From Ktedonobacteria bacterium (GTDB lineage: Bacteria > Chloroflexota > Ktedonobacteria > Ktedonobacterales > JACDGC01): a DNA stretch of 64,000 bases. Every line of letters begins with the position of its first letter. The stretch's first letter is position 1. The stretch is from NCBI GenBank assembly GCA_027459785.1, contig DAIDGU010000055.1:19548-83547 (forward strand), given 5' to 3'. Shown here piece by piece: positions 56,609 through 64,000 of the stretch. Below the pieces are notes generated by a model, which saw only the letters and a list, made by a program, of their open reading frames with translations, did not search any database and was not told the DNA's origin. Made by a program: the position numbers and the translations under genes.

Positions 56609-56867
56609 ACAGACGGAGCAAGTACGCGCGGCTCGGCAAACCAGAGAGCCTGGGGTGGTGCGACCAGGCATGCGAGCGCACGGAAGATCACTCCTGAGCT
56701 GTCGCCAGCACGGCGACCGGCATCCCGTCCGTTACCATGCGGGAAGGCGACAGACGAAAATCGTTCGCCGCACACGAGTGAGCGCCGGCAATGAAGCTGG
56801 GGCTAAACGGGGTGGTACCGCGGGAAGTCTCCCGTCCCCAGGTTGGGGATGTGGAGTCTTTTTTTTT
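56609..56867 (+). promoter_or_regulatory. T-box riboswitch upstream of the AlaX-type gene (likely Ile specifier)
   Basis: Stem I spans 56609-56702: basal ACAG/CTGT and GGAG/CTCC pair, an AGAGAGCCTGGGGTGGTGCG upper part, and the specifier loop GGAAGATCACTCC. By comparison with known T-boxes the codon is best read ATC at 56687-56689 (Ile), although GAT at 56686-56688 would be the offset reading. The T-box antiterminator core GGTGGTACCGCG lies at 56811-56822. A terminator follows. Uncharged tRNA binding should open the terminator and permit AlaX expression. Confidence 0.9.
56827..56867 (+). terminator. Intrinsic terminator of the T-box leader
   Basis: Long stem formed by GTCTCCCGTCCCCA (56827-56840) and TGGGGATGTGGAGTC (56844-56858) with one bulge and a mismatch, followed by nine T. 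It is the terminator that competes with the antiterminator containing GGTGGTACCGCG. Confidence 0.85.
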
Positions 56868-56922
56868 AGTCACTCCCGTTGGTGATGCGGCGCGTGCGCT
56901 GTTCCTGGAGGAGAAGTTGGCT

Positions 56923-57711
56923 ATGGCGAATCATGCTGGACTCTATCTTGATGATCCGTATGCGCGCTCGTTTGAGGCGCGCGTGCTCGATGTCGATGGC
57001 CACCGGGTGGCATTGGACCGCACGGTGTTTTGTCCCGGCGAACTAGGGCAGATGCCCGATCGCGGCTGGCTCCGCTGGGGCGGCGACCGCGCGAATGTCT
57101 CGGCAGTGCGACCCGACGACGGCCTTTTCTGGCACCACCTGGATGGCGACCTACCCCCCCTCGGCGCGGCCATCACCGGCGAACTCGACTGGACCTATCG
57201 GCACCGCATGATGCGCACCCATACCGCATATCACCTCGTCAGCGCCCTCGCCTTCTACCTCTGTGGCGCACACACCATCCACTCCCATGTGCTTTCCGGC
57301 GGCTTTCGCTTCACCATCAAGTCCGACTGCGCCTCGCGCGCCCTCGTGCGCGACCTGGAGCGCCGCGCGAATGAGATTATCGCCGCCGATGTGCCGGTGT
57401 ACACCTACCTGCTGAGCCGCGAAGAGGCGGCTACGACCCCCCTGCTTAACGCGCTCAAGATCAGCCTGTTGCCCTCCCACGTCAACGCCATTCGCGTCGT
57501 CGAGATCGAGGGCGTCACGCTGGATATCGACACCGGCACTCACGTCCGCTCCACGCGCGAGATCGGCGGCTTGCAGGTGCAACGCGCGGTGGCCCACGAC
57601 GGCAATTACGTCGATTTCGAGCTGAAACTGCTGGGCAAACACGTCGGCAAGCCGGCACAATCCAACGCGATCTATACCTCGCCCTTCGATGCACCTGGGC
57701 TGCCGGTATAA
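56923..57711 (+). CDS. AlaX-type alanyl-tRNA editing protein
   Basis: 262 residues from ATG 56923, GGAGGAGAA 6 bases upstream. The fold includes the N-terminal beta domain (LYLDDPYARSFEARVLDVDG) and the editing core with zinc-binding HTAYH in MRTHTAYHLVSALAFYL and GTHVRSTREIGGLQV. Typical AlaX/AlaRS-editing domains have a Cys in CGGTHV. Here the segment is DTGTHV, with Asp and Thr at the expected Cys/Gly positions, so zinc binding may differ. It should remove mischarged Ser or Gly from tRNA-Ala. The leader, however, is a T-box with an apparent isoleucine codon. Confidence 0.82.
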   Translation: MANHAGLYLDDPYARSFEARVLDVDGHRVALDRTVFCPGELGQMPDRGWLRWGGDRANVSAVRPDDGLFWHHLDGDLPPLGAAITGELDWTYRHRMMRTHTAYHLVSALAFYLCGAHTIHSHVLSGGFRFTIKSDCASRALVRDLERRANEIIAADVPVYTYLLSREEAATTPLLNALKISLLPSHVNAIRVVEIEGVTLDIDTGTHVRSTREIGGLQVQRAVAHDGNYVDFELKLLGKHVGKPAQSNAIYTSPFDAPGLPV

Positions 57712-57729
57712 GACGACCGAAGACGACCG

Positions 57730-57767
57730 AACACGAAAGCCACGAAATTGTCACGAAGAACACGAAA
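57730..57767. repeat. 'CACGAAA' repeat copy
   Basis: GAACACGAAAGCCACGAAAT and CACGAAGAACACGAAAG, matching the block at 17317-17393. Just before it the motif AAGACGACCG is present twice. Confidence 0.6.
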
Positions 57768-57846
57768 GGGACGCAGACGGAACGCGGCAAGACGTGGCAT
57801 CTCGCGGGATGGTGAATTCGTGATGCAGATATCACCATCCTCACGT

Positions 57847-57868
57847 AGGGCGGACATTCCTGTCCGCC
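57847..57868. repeat. GGCGGACATTCCTGTCCGCC palindrome
   Basis: A single unit of the family also at 1083-1104 and elsewhere, in the gap between the AlaX-type gene and ileS. Confidence 0.75.
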
Positions 57869-58036
57869 GACTGAAACATTCTGTTAAACATATCAGACAA
57901 GAGAGGTGGGTTCCTGATGTACCATTCACGGCGATCCTCTACATCATCAAACGCTTCTCCTGCGCATACCATATGCCCCCTGCATACCGCTGGCCCCCTG
58001 ATTAGCGCGCGGCCATGAGGGCCGCTCTCGCATCTG

Positions 58037-58100
58037 CTAACCCGTGCAGGCGGGTTTCGTGGCGCAGCCCCTAGGCGCGGTTTTAACCGCCCGCTGGTCT
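58037..58100. repeat. 'GGTTTTAACCGCCCGC' half-element upstream of ileS
   Basis: CGTGCAGGCGGGTTTCGTGG, CGCAGCCCCTAGGCGCGGTT and TTAACCGCCCGC: right half of the 31517-31639 family. Two further short partial copies (AACCGCCCGCG) follow to 58150. The 495 bases from 57712 to 58206 otherwise hold no gene. Confidence 0.75.
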
Positions 58101-58206
58101 TATGGTCTTGTAACCGCCCGCGTCCACTGCGCGGTTGCAACCGCCCGCGCCGCTCGCGTGCCGCCTGATTATTGCAAATACCACCATCCCCACAAGGAGT
58201 CTCTGT

Positions 58207-61200
58207 GTGACCGCGTCATCAACCAAACCGAAAAAGCCGGCGAAAGGCAAGTCTACCACGCCGTTCGCCGCCGTGCCGCCGCTGCACCGGCTGGACCTGC
58301 CCGCGTTGGAGCGCGAGTGGCTGGCCCGCTGGCAGCAGGACGGCACGATGGAACGCTACCTGCACCGCAACGACCACGCAGAAGAGCGGTTCCGCTTCAT
58401 CGACGGCCCCATCACGGCCAATAACCAGATGGGCGTGCATCACGCCTGGAATCGCGCGCTGAAAGATTACTATCAGCGGTACCACACCATGCGCGGCCAG
58501 CGCCAGCGTTACCAGAACGGCTTCGACTGCCAGGGGCTGTGGGTCGAAGTCGAGGTCGAGAAAGAATTCAAGTTCAAGAACAAGCACGACATCGAGGAAT
58601 ATGGCATCGCGCCCTTCGTGGAACGCTGCAAAGAGCGCGTGTTGCGCTTCGCCGGTCTTATCACGGAGCAATCCAAGCGCCTCGGCTATTGGATGAACTG
58701 GGACAACTCGTATTACACGATGTCGGACGAGAACAACTACACCATCTGGCACTTCCTGAAAACATGCCACGAGCGGGGGTTGATTTACAAAGGCCGCGAC
58801 GCCATGCCGTGGTGTCCGCGCTGCGCCACCGGCATCAGCGACATGGAGATCAACGAGGGGCGCAAAGAGGTGCAGCACACCTCCGTCTATGTGCGCTTCC
58901 CGCTGCAAGATCGCGCGGGCGAATACTTGCTGGTGTGGACGACGACCCCCTGGACGCTGCCCGCCAATGTCGCCGCCGCCGTGAATCCCGACCTCACCTA
59001 TGCCAAAGTGGCGCAGGACGGCGAGTTCTATTATCTCAGCAAGGATCTGGTGCCGAAGCTGGCGAAACTGCGCGGCAAGCAGCATGGCGACTTCCAAGTC
59101 GTCGGCGAACTGCCCGGCGCGGATCTCGTCGGCTGGCAATACACCGGCCCCTTCGATGAACTGCCCGCCTGGCAAGATCCCAGCCGCGATGTGGACCTGA
59201 AGGGGACGCGCCCTGTGCCGCTGCGCGATCCGCTGGTGCATCGCGTGGTGCCGTGGAAGGACGTGGCGGCGACCGAAGGCACGGGCATCGTGCATATCGC
59301 CCCCGGCTGTGGCCGCGAAGACTTCTTCCTGGGCAAAGACGAGGGCTTGCGCGTCATCGCGCCCATCGACGAGAACGGTGCATACATCGCCGGCTACGAT
59401 TGGCTGACGGGGCGTGCGGTCAACGAGGGCCACACCGACGATAAAGGGCATGGTGTCAACACGCTCGCGCGGGCGATCATGGACAACCTGAAGGCAAAGG
59501 AGCTGCTCTACCAGACGGAATCGATCCAGCACGTTTACCCGCACTGCTGGCGCTGCGGCACGGAACTGATCTTCCGCAACGTGGAAGAGTGGTTCATCAA
59601 CATGGGACCGAAAGACGATCCCAACCACCAGGGTTTGCGCTACGAGATCATGGCCGTCGTCGAGCAGATTCGCTGGCTGCCGGGCTTCGGTCTGGAACGT
59701 GAACTGGACTGGCTGCGCAACATGGAAGACTGGATGATCTCCAAGAAGCGCTATTGGGGGCTGGCGCTGCCGATCTTCGATTGCGCGCAGTGCGGCCATT
59801 TCGAGGTCATCGGCAGCAAGCAAGAGTTGCACGACCGTGCCGTGGCCGGCTGGGAGGAGTTCGACGGCCACACGCCGCACCGCCCATATGTGGATGCCGT
59901 CCAGATCCGTTGCTCCCAGTGTGGCGCAGTGGTGAGCCGCGTCGCGGACGTGGGTAATCCCTGGCTGGATGCCGGCATCGTGCCATATTCCACGCTGAAC
60001 TACCTGGACGACCGCGAGTATTGGCGCGCGTGGTTCCCGGCGGATTTCATCACGGAGAGCTTCCCTGGCCAGTTCCGCAACTGGTTCTATTCGATGCTGG
60101 TGATGTCTACCGTGCTGGAAAACCGCCCGCCCTTCCAGACGGTGCTAGGCTTTGCTTCCGTGCTGGCCTTCGACGGCTCGCTGATGAGCAAGAGCAAAGG
60201 CACGGCTCTCTGGTTCGCCGAGGCGGTGGAAAAGCTCGGCGCGGACACGATGCGCTGGCTCTATGCCGCACAGCCGCCGGAGCAGGACGTGTGGTTTCCC
60301 CAGGTGCCGACCGACGACGAGATGGCGGCAGCGCAGGCCAAGGGCGTCCCCGTGCGCCTCAACGACAGTTGGTTGCAGATCCGCAGCACGCTGGATAAGC
60401 TGTGGAACGTCTACTACTTCTTCGTGACCTATGCCAACATCGACGGCTTCGATCCAGCGCAGCACACCGTCCCGCCGGCCCAGCGCGCCGATGCCGATCG
60501 CTGGTTGCTTTCCGAATTGCAGGAGACGATTCGCCTGGTGACGGAGGGACTGGATGACTTCGATAGCGTGAAGGCGGCGAACGCCATCAGCGAATGCGTC
60601 GATCAGGTGTCGAACTGGTATATCCGCCGCGTGCGCCGCCGCTTCTGGAAGAGCGCGATGGACGACGACAAGGCGGCAGCGTATCTGACGCTCTATGAGG
60701 CGCTGGTGACGCTCGCCAAGCTGCTCGCGCCCTTCACGCCATTCCTGGCGGAAGCGATCTACACCAACCTGGCGCGGCCCCACCCCCCAACCCCCTCCCC
60801 ATCGGCGATGGAGAGGGGGAGCGAGATGGGTTCCCCTCTCCATCGCAATGGGGAGGGGCTAGGGGTGGGGCCGTTGTCGCCTTCCGTGCATCTGACCGAT
60901 TGGCCAGCGGTCGATCCGGCGCTGGTGAATCCCGAACTGCGGGCGGAGACGCGCATTGTGCAGCGCGTGGTGAACCTGGGCCGCGCGGCGCGCGAGAAGG
61001 CGCAGTTGCGCGTGCGCCAGCCGCTCGCGGCCCTGCATGTGCGCGTGCCAGCAGTGGCGGATCAGGATCGCCTGGTGCGCCTGACTGCGCAGGCCCTGGA
61101 CGAGCTGAATATCAAGGCGCTGAAGTTGTTGCCGCCCCACAGTGAGATGCTGACGGCCAGCGTCAAGCCCAAGATGGCCGCGCTCGGCCAAAAATATCGC

Positions 61201-61773
61201 ACGCAGATGCCGAAGATCCTCGCGGCACTGAAAACGGTCGAGAGCGATCAGGCGTTGGCCTTTGCCGCATCCGGCCAGTTGCCGCTTCAGTTGGCGGACG
61301 GCGCGACGGTGATGCTGACGCCCGCCGAGGTGGAGGTGCAGGCGGGCGCGCAGGAGGGCTATGTCGCGGCGGAAGATCGCGGCCTGGTGGTCGTGCTGGA
61401 TGCCCACGTGACGCCGGAGCTGGCTGCCGAGGGGCTGGTACGCGACCTGACGCACCTGCTCAACGCGCTGCGCAAGCGCGCCGACTTCGCCATCGAGGAG
61501 CATATCACGGCGACGGTGGTGACGGATGCCGCGCTGGCCGAGATCATCACGCGCTTCGCCGCCGAAGTGCGCGAGGAGACGCTGGCGACAACCCTCACCG
61601 TGCTGCCAAGCGACGACGGCACGCCGCCGGAGTTGCCAGCAGGTGCGATCACGGAGGAGATCGCGCCGGGCAAGCTGGGCGGCCACCCCGCCACGCTCGC
61701 CATCGCCCGCGCCCCCAAGCGCGCGACACCACGCGCGCGGACGGCGAAAGGCGACGCGCCAGCGACCAAGTAG
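58207..61773 (+). CDS. ileS: Isoleucyl-tRNA synthetase with an in-frame repeat insertion
   Basis: 1,188 residues from GTG 58207, AGGAG 8 bases upstream. Class I synthetase of the larger eukaryote-like kind. The HIGH-like motif is GPITANNQMGVHHAWNRALK, the CP1 editing domain holds TTTPWTLPANVAAAVNP, and KMSKS is LMSKSKGTALWFAEAVEKL. The anticodon-binding domain follows RRRFWKSAMDDDKAAAYLTL. Between LARP and SVHLTDWPAVDP (about residues 856-893) lies a segment with SPSAMERGSEMGSPLHRNGE, translated from the palindromic repeat at 60776-60872. The insertion kept the frame and does not hit a catalytic motif. It charges tRNA-Ile. Confidence 0.95.
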   Translation: MTASSTKPKKPAKGKSTTPFAAVPPLHRLDLPALEREWLARWQQDGTMERYLHRNDHAEERFRFIDGPITANNQMGVHHAWNRALKDYYQRYHTMRGQRQRYQNGFDCQGLWVEVEVEKEFKFKNKHDIEEYGIAPFVERCKERVLRFAGLITEQSKRLGYWMNWDNSYYTMSDENNYTIWHFLKTCHERGLIYKGRDAMPWCPRCATGISDMEINEGRKEVQHTSVYVRFPLQDRAGEYLLVWTTTPWTLPANVAAAVNPDLTYAKVAQDGEFYYLSKDLVPKLAKLRGKQHGDFQVVGELPGADLVGWQYTGPFDELPAWQDPSRDVDLKGTRPVPLRDPLVHRVVPWKDVAATEGTGIVHIAPGCGREDFFLGKDEGLRVIAPIDENGAYIAGYDWLTGRAVNEGHTDDKGHGVNTLARAIMDNLKAKELLYQTESIQHVYPHCWRCGTELIFRNVEEWFINMGPKDDPNHQGLRYEIMAVVEQIRWLPGFGLERELDWLRNMEDWMISKKRYWGLALPIFDCAQCGHFEVIGSKQELHDRAVAGWEEFDGHTPHRPYVDAVQIRCSQCGAVVSRVADVGNPWLDAGIVPYSTLNYLDDREYWRAWFPADFITESFPGQFRNWFYSMLVMSTVLENRPPFQTVLGFASVLAFDGSLMSKSKGTALWFAEAVEKLGADTMRWLYAAQPPEQDVWFPQVPTDDEMAAAQAKGVPVRLNDSWLQIRSTLDKLWNVYYFFVTYANIDGFDPAQHTVPPAQRADADRWLLSELQETIRLVTEGLDDFDSVKAANAISECVDQVSNWYIRRVRRRFWKSAMDDDKAAAYLTLYEALVTLAKLLAPFTPFLAEAIYTNLARPHPPTPSPSAMERGSEMGSPLHRNGEGLGVGPLSPSVHLTDWPAVDPALVNPELRAETRIVQRVVNLGRAAREKAQLRVRQPLAALHVRVPAVADQDRLVRLTAQALDELNIKALKLLPPHSEMLTASVKPKMAALGQKYRTQMPKILAALKTVESDQALAFAASGQLPLQLADGATVMLTPAEVEVQAGAQEGYVAAEDRGLVVVLDAHVTPELAAEGLVRDLTHLLNALRKRADFAIEEHITATVVTDAALAEIITRFAAEVREETLATTLTVLPSDDGTPPELPAGAITEEIAPGKLGGHPATLAIARAPKRATPRARTAKGDAPATK
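60776..60872. repeat. 97-bp inverted-repeat element inserted inside ileS
   Basis: Begins GGCCCCACCCCCCAACCCCC and ends in GGGGCTAGGGGTGGGGCC. Arms of about 40 bp with central CATCGGCGATGG and CCATCGCAATGG palindromes. Related copies lie at 18590-18614 and 34034-34083. Reading through it adds about 32 residues to ileS with no stop. Confidence 0.85.
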
Positions 61774-62019
61774 CTCATTTCAGGGAATGCCTTCACTTGC
61801 AGTGGGCAGCGTTACCTATTCACCATCGCTGCCCACGGGGGCGGTCATGCCTATCCGCACTGTTTGGTGAATCAGATTAGCCGGCCATAGCTTGCTTGGC
61901 TGGCTAATCAATGGTACGTGGTGGCAATGGCGCACCAGGCGTCGCGCTTGCCGTGCGCCCGCCGCACGTGCTAGAATGCCTCCAACTTGTGAAAATCATC
62001 CAGCAGGAGGAGCATGCTC

Positions 62020-62781
62020 ATGGGATCGCTTGACGGCAAGACGGCGCTGGTATTCGGTGTCGCGGATCATCATAGCGCGGCGTGGGCCATCACGGAGGCG
62101 CTACACCACGCCGGCGCGCGGCTGGCCTTCGCCTATATGGAACGCTTCGAGAAAAACGTACGCAAATTGACGGCGGATTTTCCCGACGCGCTCTATTTCG
62201 TCTGCGACGCACAATCCGACACGCAACTCGACGCCACCTTCGCCGGCGTGCAGGCCGCCTGGGGCGGGCTGGATGTGCTGGTGCATTCCATCGCTTTCGC
62301 TAAGCAGGGCGTGCGCTTCGCCGACACGGACCGCGAGGACTTCAAGACGGCGCTGGATATCAGCGCCTATTCGCTGGTGGCGATGGCGCGGCGTGCTGAA
62401 CCGCTGATGCAGGCGCGGGGCGGCGGGTCAATTATGACGATGACCTATCAGGCCAGCCAGCGAGTCGTGCCGAATTACAACCTGATGGCGATTGCCAAAG
62501 CGGCGCTGGAAGCCAGCGTGCGCTACCTGGCATATGACCTTGGCCCCAGTGGCATCCGCGTCAACGCCATCTCCGCCGGCCCCTTCCGCTCGCTCTCTGC
62601 GATGGGCGTGCAGGGCGTGCGCGCCATCTTCGATCAAGTGGAAGAGCATGCGCCGCTGCGCCACAACATCACCACCGAAGATGTCGGCAACCTGGGCCTC
62701 TTCCTGGCGAGTGACGCCGCGCAAAATATTACCGGTCAGACGATCTATGTCGATGCCGGCCATAGCATCGTCGCGGGCTAG
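62020..62781 (+). CDS. fabI: Enoyl-ACP reductase FabI
   Basis: 253 residues from ATG 62020, AGGAGG 9 bases upstream; the ATG two codons earlier has too short a spacing. Short-chain dehydrogenase of FabI type: GSLDGKTALVFGVADHHSAA with the extended nucleotide-binding loop, LDVLVHSIAFAKQGVRF, TMTYQASQRVVPNYNLMAIA with the Tyr-x6-Lys pair, and the NAISAGPFRSLSAMGVQG segment. It reduces enoyl-ACP in fatty acid elongation with NADH. A separate transcript: 246 bases of no recognised sequence precede it. Confidence 0.95.
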   Translation: MGSLDGKTALVFGVADHHSAAWAITEALHHAGARLAFAYMERFEKNVRKLTADFPDALYFVCDAQSDTQLDATFAGVQAAWGGLDVLVHSIAFAKQGVRFADTDREDFKTALDISAYSLVAMARRAEPLMQARGGGSIMTMTYQASQRVVPNYNLMAIAKAALEASVRYLAYDLGPSGIRVNAISAGPFRSLSAMGVQGVRAIFDQVEEHAPLRHNITTEDVGNLGLFLASDAAQNITGQTIYVDAGHSIVAG

Positions 62782-62952
62782 CTACCCCCATGCAGGCACA
62801 GGACGAGCTTCGCCGCTTGGCCCTGTGCCACTCCCTGGTGCTGCTTCGCATCCCACAGCCACCTGGTGCCATACACCGTTGCAGCGTGCTGCTCGCCACA
62901 GCGGAGACACTGCCCTTATTCCCCGGAGGACCGCCATTCCCCAGAACACCGG

Positions 62953-63206
62953 AAGACAGACATTCCTGTCGGTCACGCTGGCGGACAGGAATGTCCGCCC
63001 CACGATGGGGAGGACAGCCATTCTCCATAACCTCGGAGGACAGCCATTCTCCGTAATACCGGAGGACCGCCATTCTCCATAACCCCGGAGGACCGCCATT
63101 CTCCATAATACCGGAGGACCGCCATTCTCCATAATACCGGAGGACAGACATTCCTGTCTGTCCGGCCCCACTGACCACCGTCTTTCCCCGCAATCAGTAT
63201 TAAACA
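62953..63206. repeat. Palindromic repeat cluster surrounding the 26-bp tandem
   Basis: Before the tandem: GACAGACATTCCTGTCGGTC and GGCGGACAGGAATGTCCGCC (62953-63003). After it: GGACAGACATTCCTGTCTGT, then CGGCCCCACTGACCACCGTC and GCAATCAGTATTAAACAG. This last flank resembles the flank at 16082-16209 and 38549-38580 in inverted orientation. Confidence 0.75.
63009..63138. repeat. Five-copy 26-bp tandem repeat
   Basis: Exact period 26: units start at 63009, 63035, 63061, 63087 and 63113. Each reads GGAGGACAGCCATTCTCC or GGAGGACCGCCATTCTCC, then ATAACCTC, GTAATACC, ATAACCCC or ATAATACC. The sixth unit at 63139 changes into the palindrome core. Units 4 and 5 are identical. Confidence 0.92.
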
Positions 63207-63226
63207 GCGGTACCAGGAGGCGCAGT

Positions 63227-63398
63227 ATGGCATATCAAATCACCCTGACCGACGCAGAGTTGGCGGCACTGCGCGGCAGCGGCCCAGCAGGGAAACATTC
63301 CCATCGACGATCTCGTGCATGCGGCGATTATCAACGCTTATCCCTTGCCACAACAGATCGGGCATTACAGAATAGCCCGTAAAGCCGCCGTCCCTTGA
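63227..63398 (+). pseudogene. Frameshifted small gene upstream of the TnpB element
   Basis: GGAGG stands 6 bases before ATG 63227. The first part reads MAYQITLTDAELAAL and then changes frame near 63272. The +1-shifted continuation AAQQGNIPIDDLVHAAIINA is more protein-like and runs to TGA at 63398; the original frame stops at 63382. One base change in the CGCGG stretch would give a protein of about 56 residues resembling small RHH/antitoxin-type proteins. Its 3' end abuts the repeat-derived sequence before the TnpB element. Confidence 0.5.
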
Positions 63399-63448
63399 GG
63401 GCGTGCGGATGCAAGGGCGTGCGTCGGCTTTAGCCAGAGGCCGTATCC

Positions 63449-63620
63449 CTGACAAGTGCGTAAATTGACATCCTCCCCCGCTTAGAAAGCGGGGGATTCC
63501 GGGGATTGCTCCCTGGATCTTCCTGCTTCACTGGGAGTTGCCTGAGCGGGCTTGGCCCGTCCAGGTCTTACACTCTCTCCACAGGCAAGCACGGCTAGCC
63601 CAGCCGCTAAAATATTCAGT
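63449..63620 (-). ncRNA. Putative omega (re) RNA of the TnpB element
   Basis: In TnpB elements the guide RNA is transcribed with the 3' end of tnpB and runs past the right end. The stem at 63475-63495 and the GTCAA boundary fit. Guide would start TTTACGCACTTGTCAGGG on the minus strand. Extent estimated from the family, not measured. Confidence 0.4.
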
Positions 63621-64000
63621 GCCGCGTTGACATCGCGGTCATGCACGCTGTGGCACGTGGGACACGCCCACTCCCGCACATCAAGAGCAAGGGAGTCCAA
63701 GATATGCCCGCACACATGGCACCCCTTGGAACTAGGGTAGAACCGATCAATCGCAACGACGGTCCGCCCATACCAGGCGGCCTTGTATGCCAGTTGCCGG
63801 ATCAGTTCCCCCCAGCCCACATCGGCAATCGCCTTGGCGAGACTGTGGTTACGGAGCATATTCTTCACGGCCAACGACTCGACACAGATCACTTGGTTCT
63901 CGTTGATCAGTCGCGTCGTCAGTTTATGCAGGAAGTCGTTCCGCCGATCCGCAATGGTCGCATGGATACGTGCGACCTTGCGCTTCTGCTTGGTCCGGTT
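63465..64000 (-). mobile_element. IS200/IS605-type TnpB element, right end
   Basis: The conserved right end on the minus strand: stem CCCCCGCTTTCTAAGCGGGGG (63475-63495), then AGGATGTCAA ending at 63465. The 5' part lies outside the window; no tnpA is visible here. The neighbouring sequence 63447-63464, just outside the end, is where the guide of the omega RNA would be read. Confidence 0.82.
63482..64000 (-). CDS. tnpB: TnpB-like RNA-guided nuclease, C-terminal part (5' end outside window)
   Basis: 173 codons open to the window edge. Contains the RuvC-II Glu segment VICVESLAVKNML, a zinc finger with CHVCGH and CPTCHSVHDRD, and the terminal DRDVNAALNILAAG (RuvC-III Asp). It belongs to the ancestral family of Cas12 nucleases. 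The Arg/Gln/Pro-rich tail is usual. The upstream part (RuvC-I) cannot be seen. Confidence 0.9.
   Translation of the reverse strand, partial: NRTKQKRKVARIHATIADRRNDFLHKLTTRLINENQVICVESLAVKNMLRNHSLAKAIADVGWGELIRQLAYKAAWYGRTVVAIDRFYPSSKGCHVCGHILDSLALDVREWACPTCHSVHDRDVNAALNILAAGLAVLACGESVRPGRAKPAQATPSEAGRSREQSPESPAF

Noticed and set aside
63009..63165. Possible CRISPR array
   Set aside because: Units abut at 26 bp with no unique spacers; no cas genes nearby.

Overview
This 64 kb window is about 60-62% G+C and looks like a chromosomal segment from a Chloroflexota bacterium, probably of the Ktedonobacteria type. That placement is inference. It rests on an F420-dependent oxidoreductase of the glucose-6-phosphate dehydrogenase family, a very large XRE/NB-ARC/TPR regulator, several multi-PAS histidine kinases, a T-box leader, a CHAD/Ppx polyphosphate operon, and many short palindromic intergenic repeats. 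No rRNA or tRNA gene was recognised. Most genes up to 48 kb lie on the minus strand; most from 48 kb on lie on the plus strand.

Layout. 0-6.4 kb: a YVTN propeller protein cut by the window edge, a lipoprotein propeller, a secreted C39-like peptidase split by a 12-base C tract, and two tandem histidine kinases, one with an N-terminal receiver. 6.7-12.2 kb: a compact candidate RiPP locus with a large HTH/NB-ARC/TPR regulator, a 20-bp palindrome, a 26-residue Cys-ending peptide gene, a hairpin, a ThiF/MccB-like E1 enzyme with an N-terminal RRE-like domain, and an M50-like membrane metalloprotease whose start codon overlaps the E1 stop. 12.5-21.5 kb: a four-PAS/GAF histidine kinase, a ribbon-helix-helix protein, an EamA transporter, an F420 oxidoreductase and pyruvate phosphate dikinase. 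21.6-25.2 kb: a 3.5 kb segment between two 47-bp direct repeats, holding a stalked surface protein and a decayed lipoprotein gene. 25.2-35.6 kb: a stress protein, a membrane-anchored GH3 enzyme, a lipoprotein, the polyphosphate operon (Ppx-CHAD, CHAD, HD), an S9 peptidase, a PIG-L deacetylase and an RluA-type pseudouridine synthase. 35.9-40.2 kb: a fused membrane protein/GT2 glycosyltransferase, small proteins and MarC.

40.3-50.5 kb is a defence island. A minus-strand operon encodes a PLD-nuclease/SF2 helicase, a gamma-class adenine methylase with an A+T-rich C-terminal part, HicAB and a DprA/SLOG-like protein. It runs between two copies of a 34-bp promoter-bearing repeat. Divergent to it is an OLD-like ATPase paired with a Toprim/DUF4276-like protein. 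50.7-53.2 kb: parA, parB and a PlsC-like acyltransferase. 53.4-62.8 kb: a HEAT-repeat protein, a T-box leader with a plausible isoleucine specifier ahead of an AlaX-type editing protein, ileS, and fabI. 62.9-64 kb: a 26-bp tandem array, a frameshifted small gene and the 3' part of a TnpB element.

A running theme is the invasion of gaps, and even genes, by at least five short repeat families. One supplies the stop codon of a kinase gene, and another is inserted in frame in ileS.
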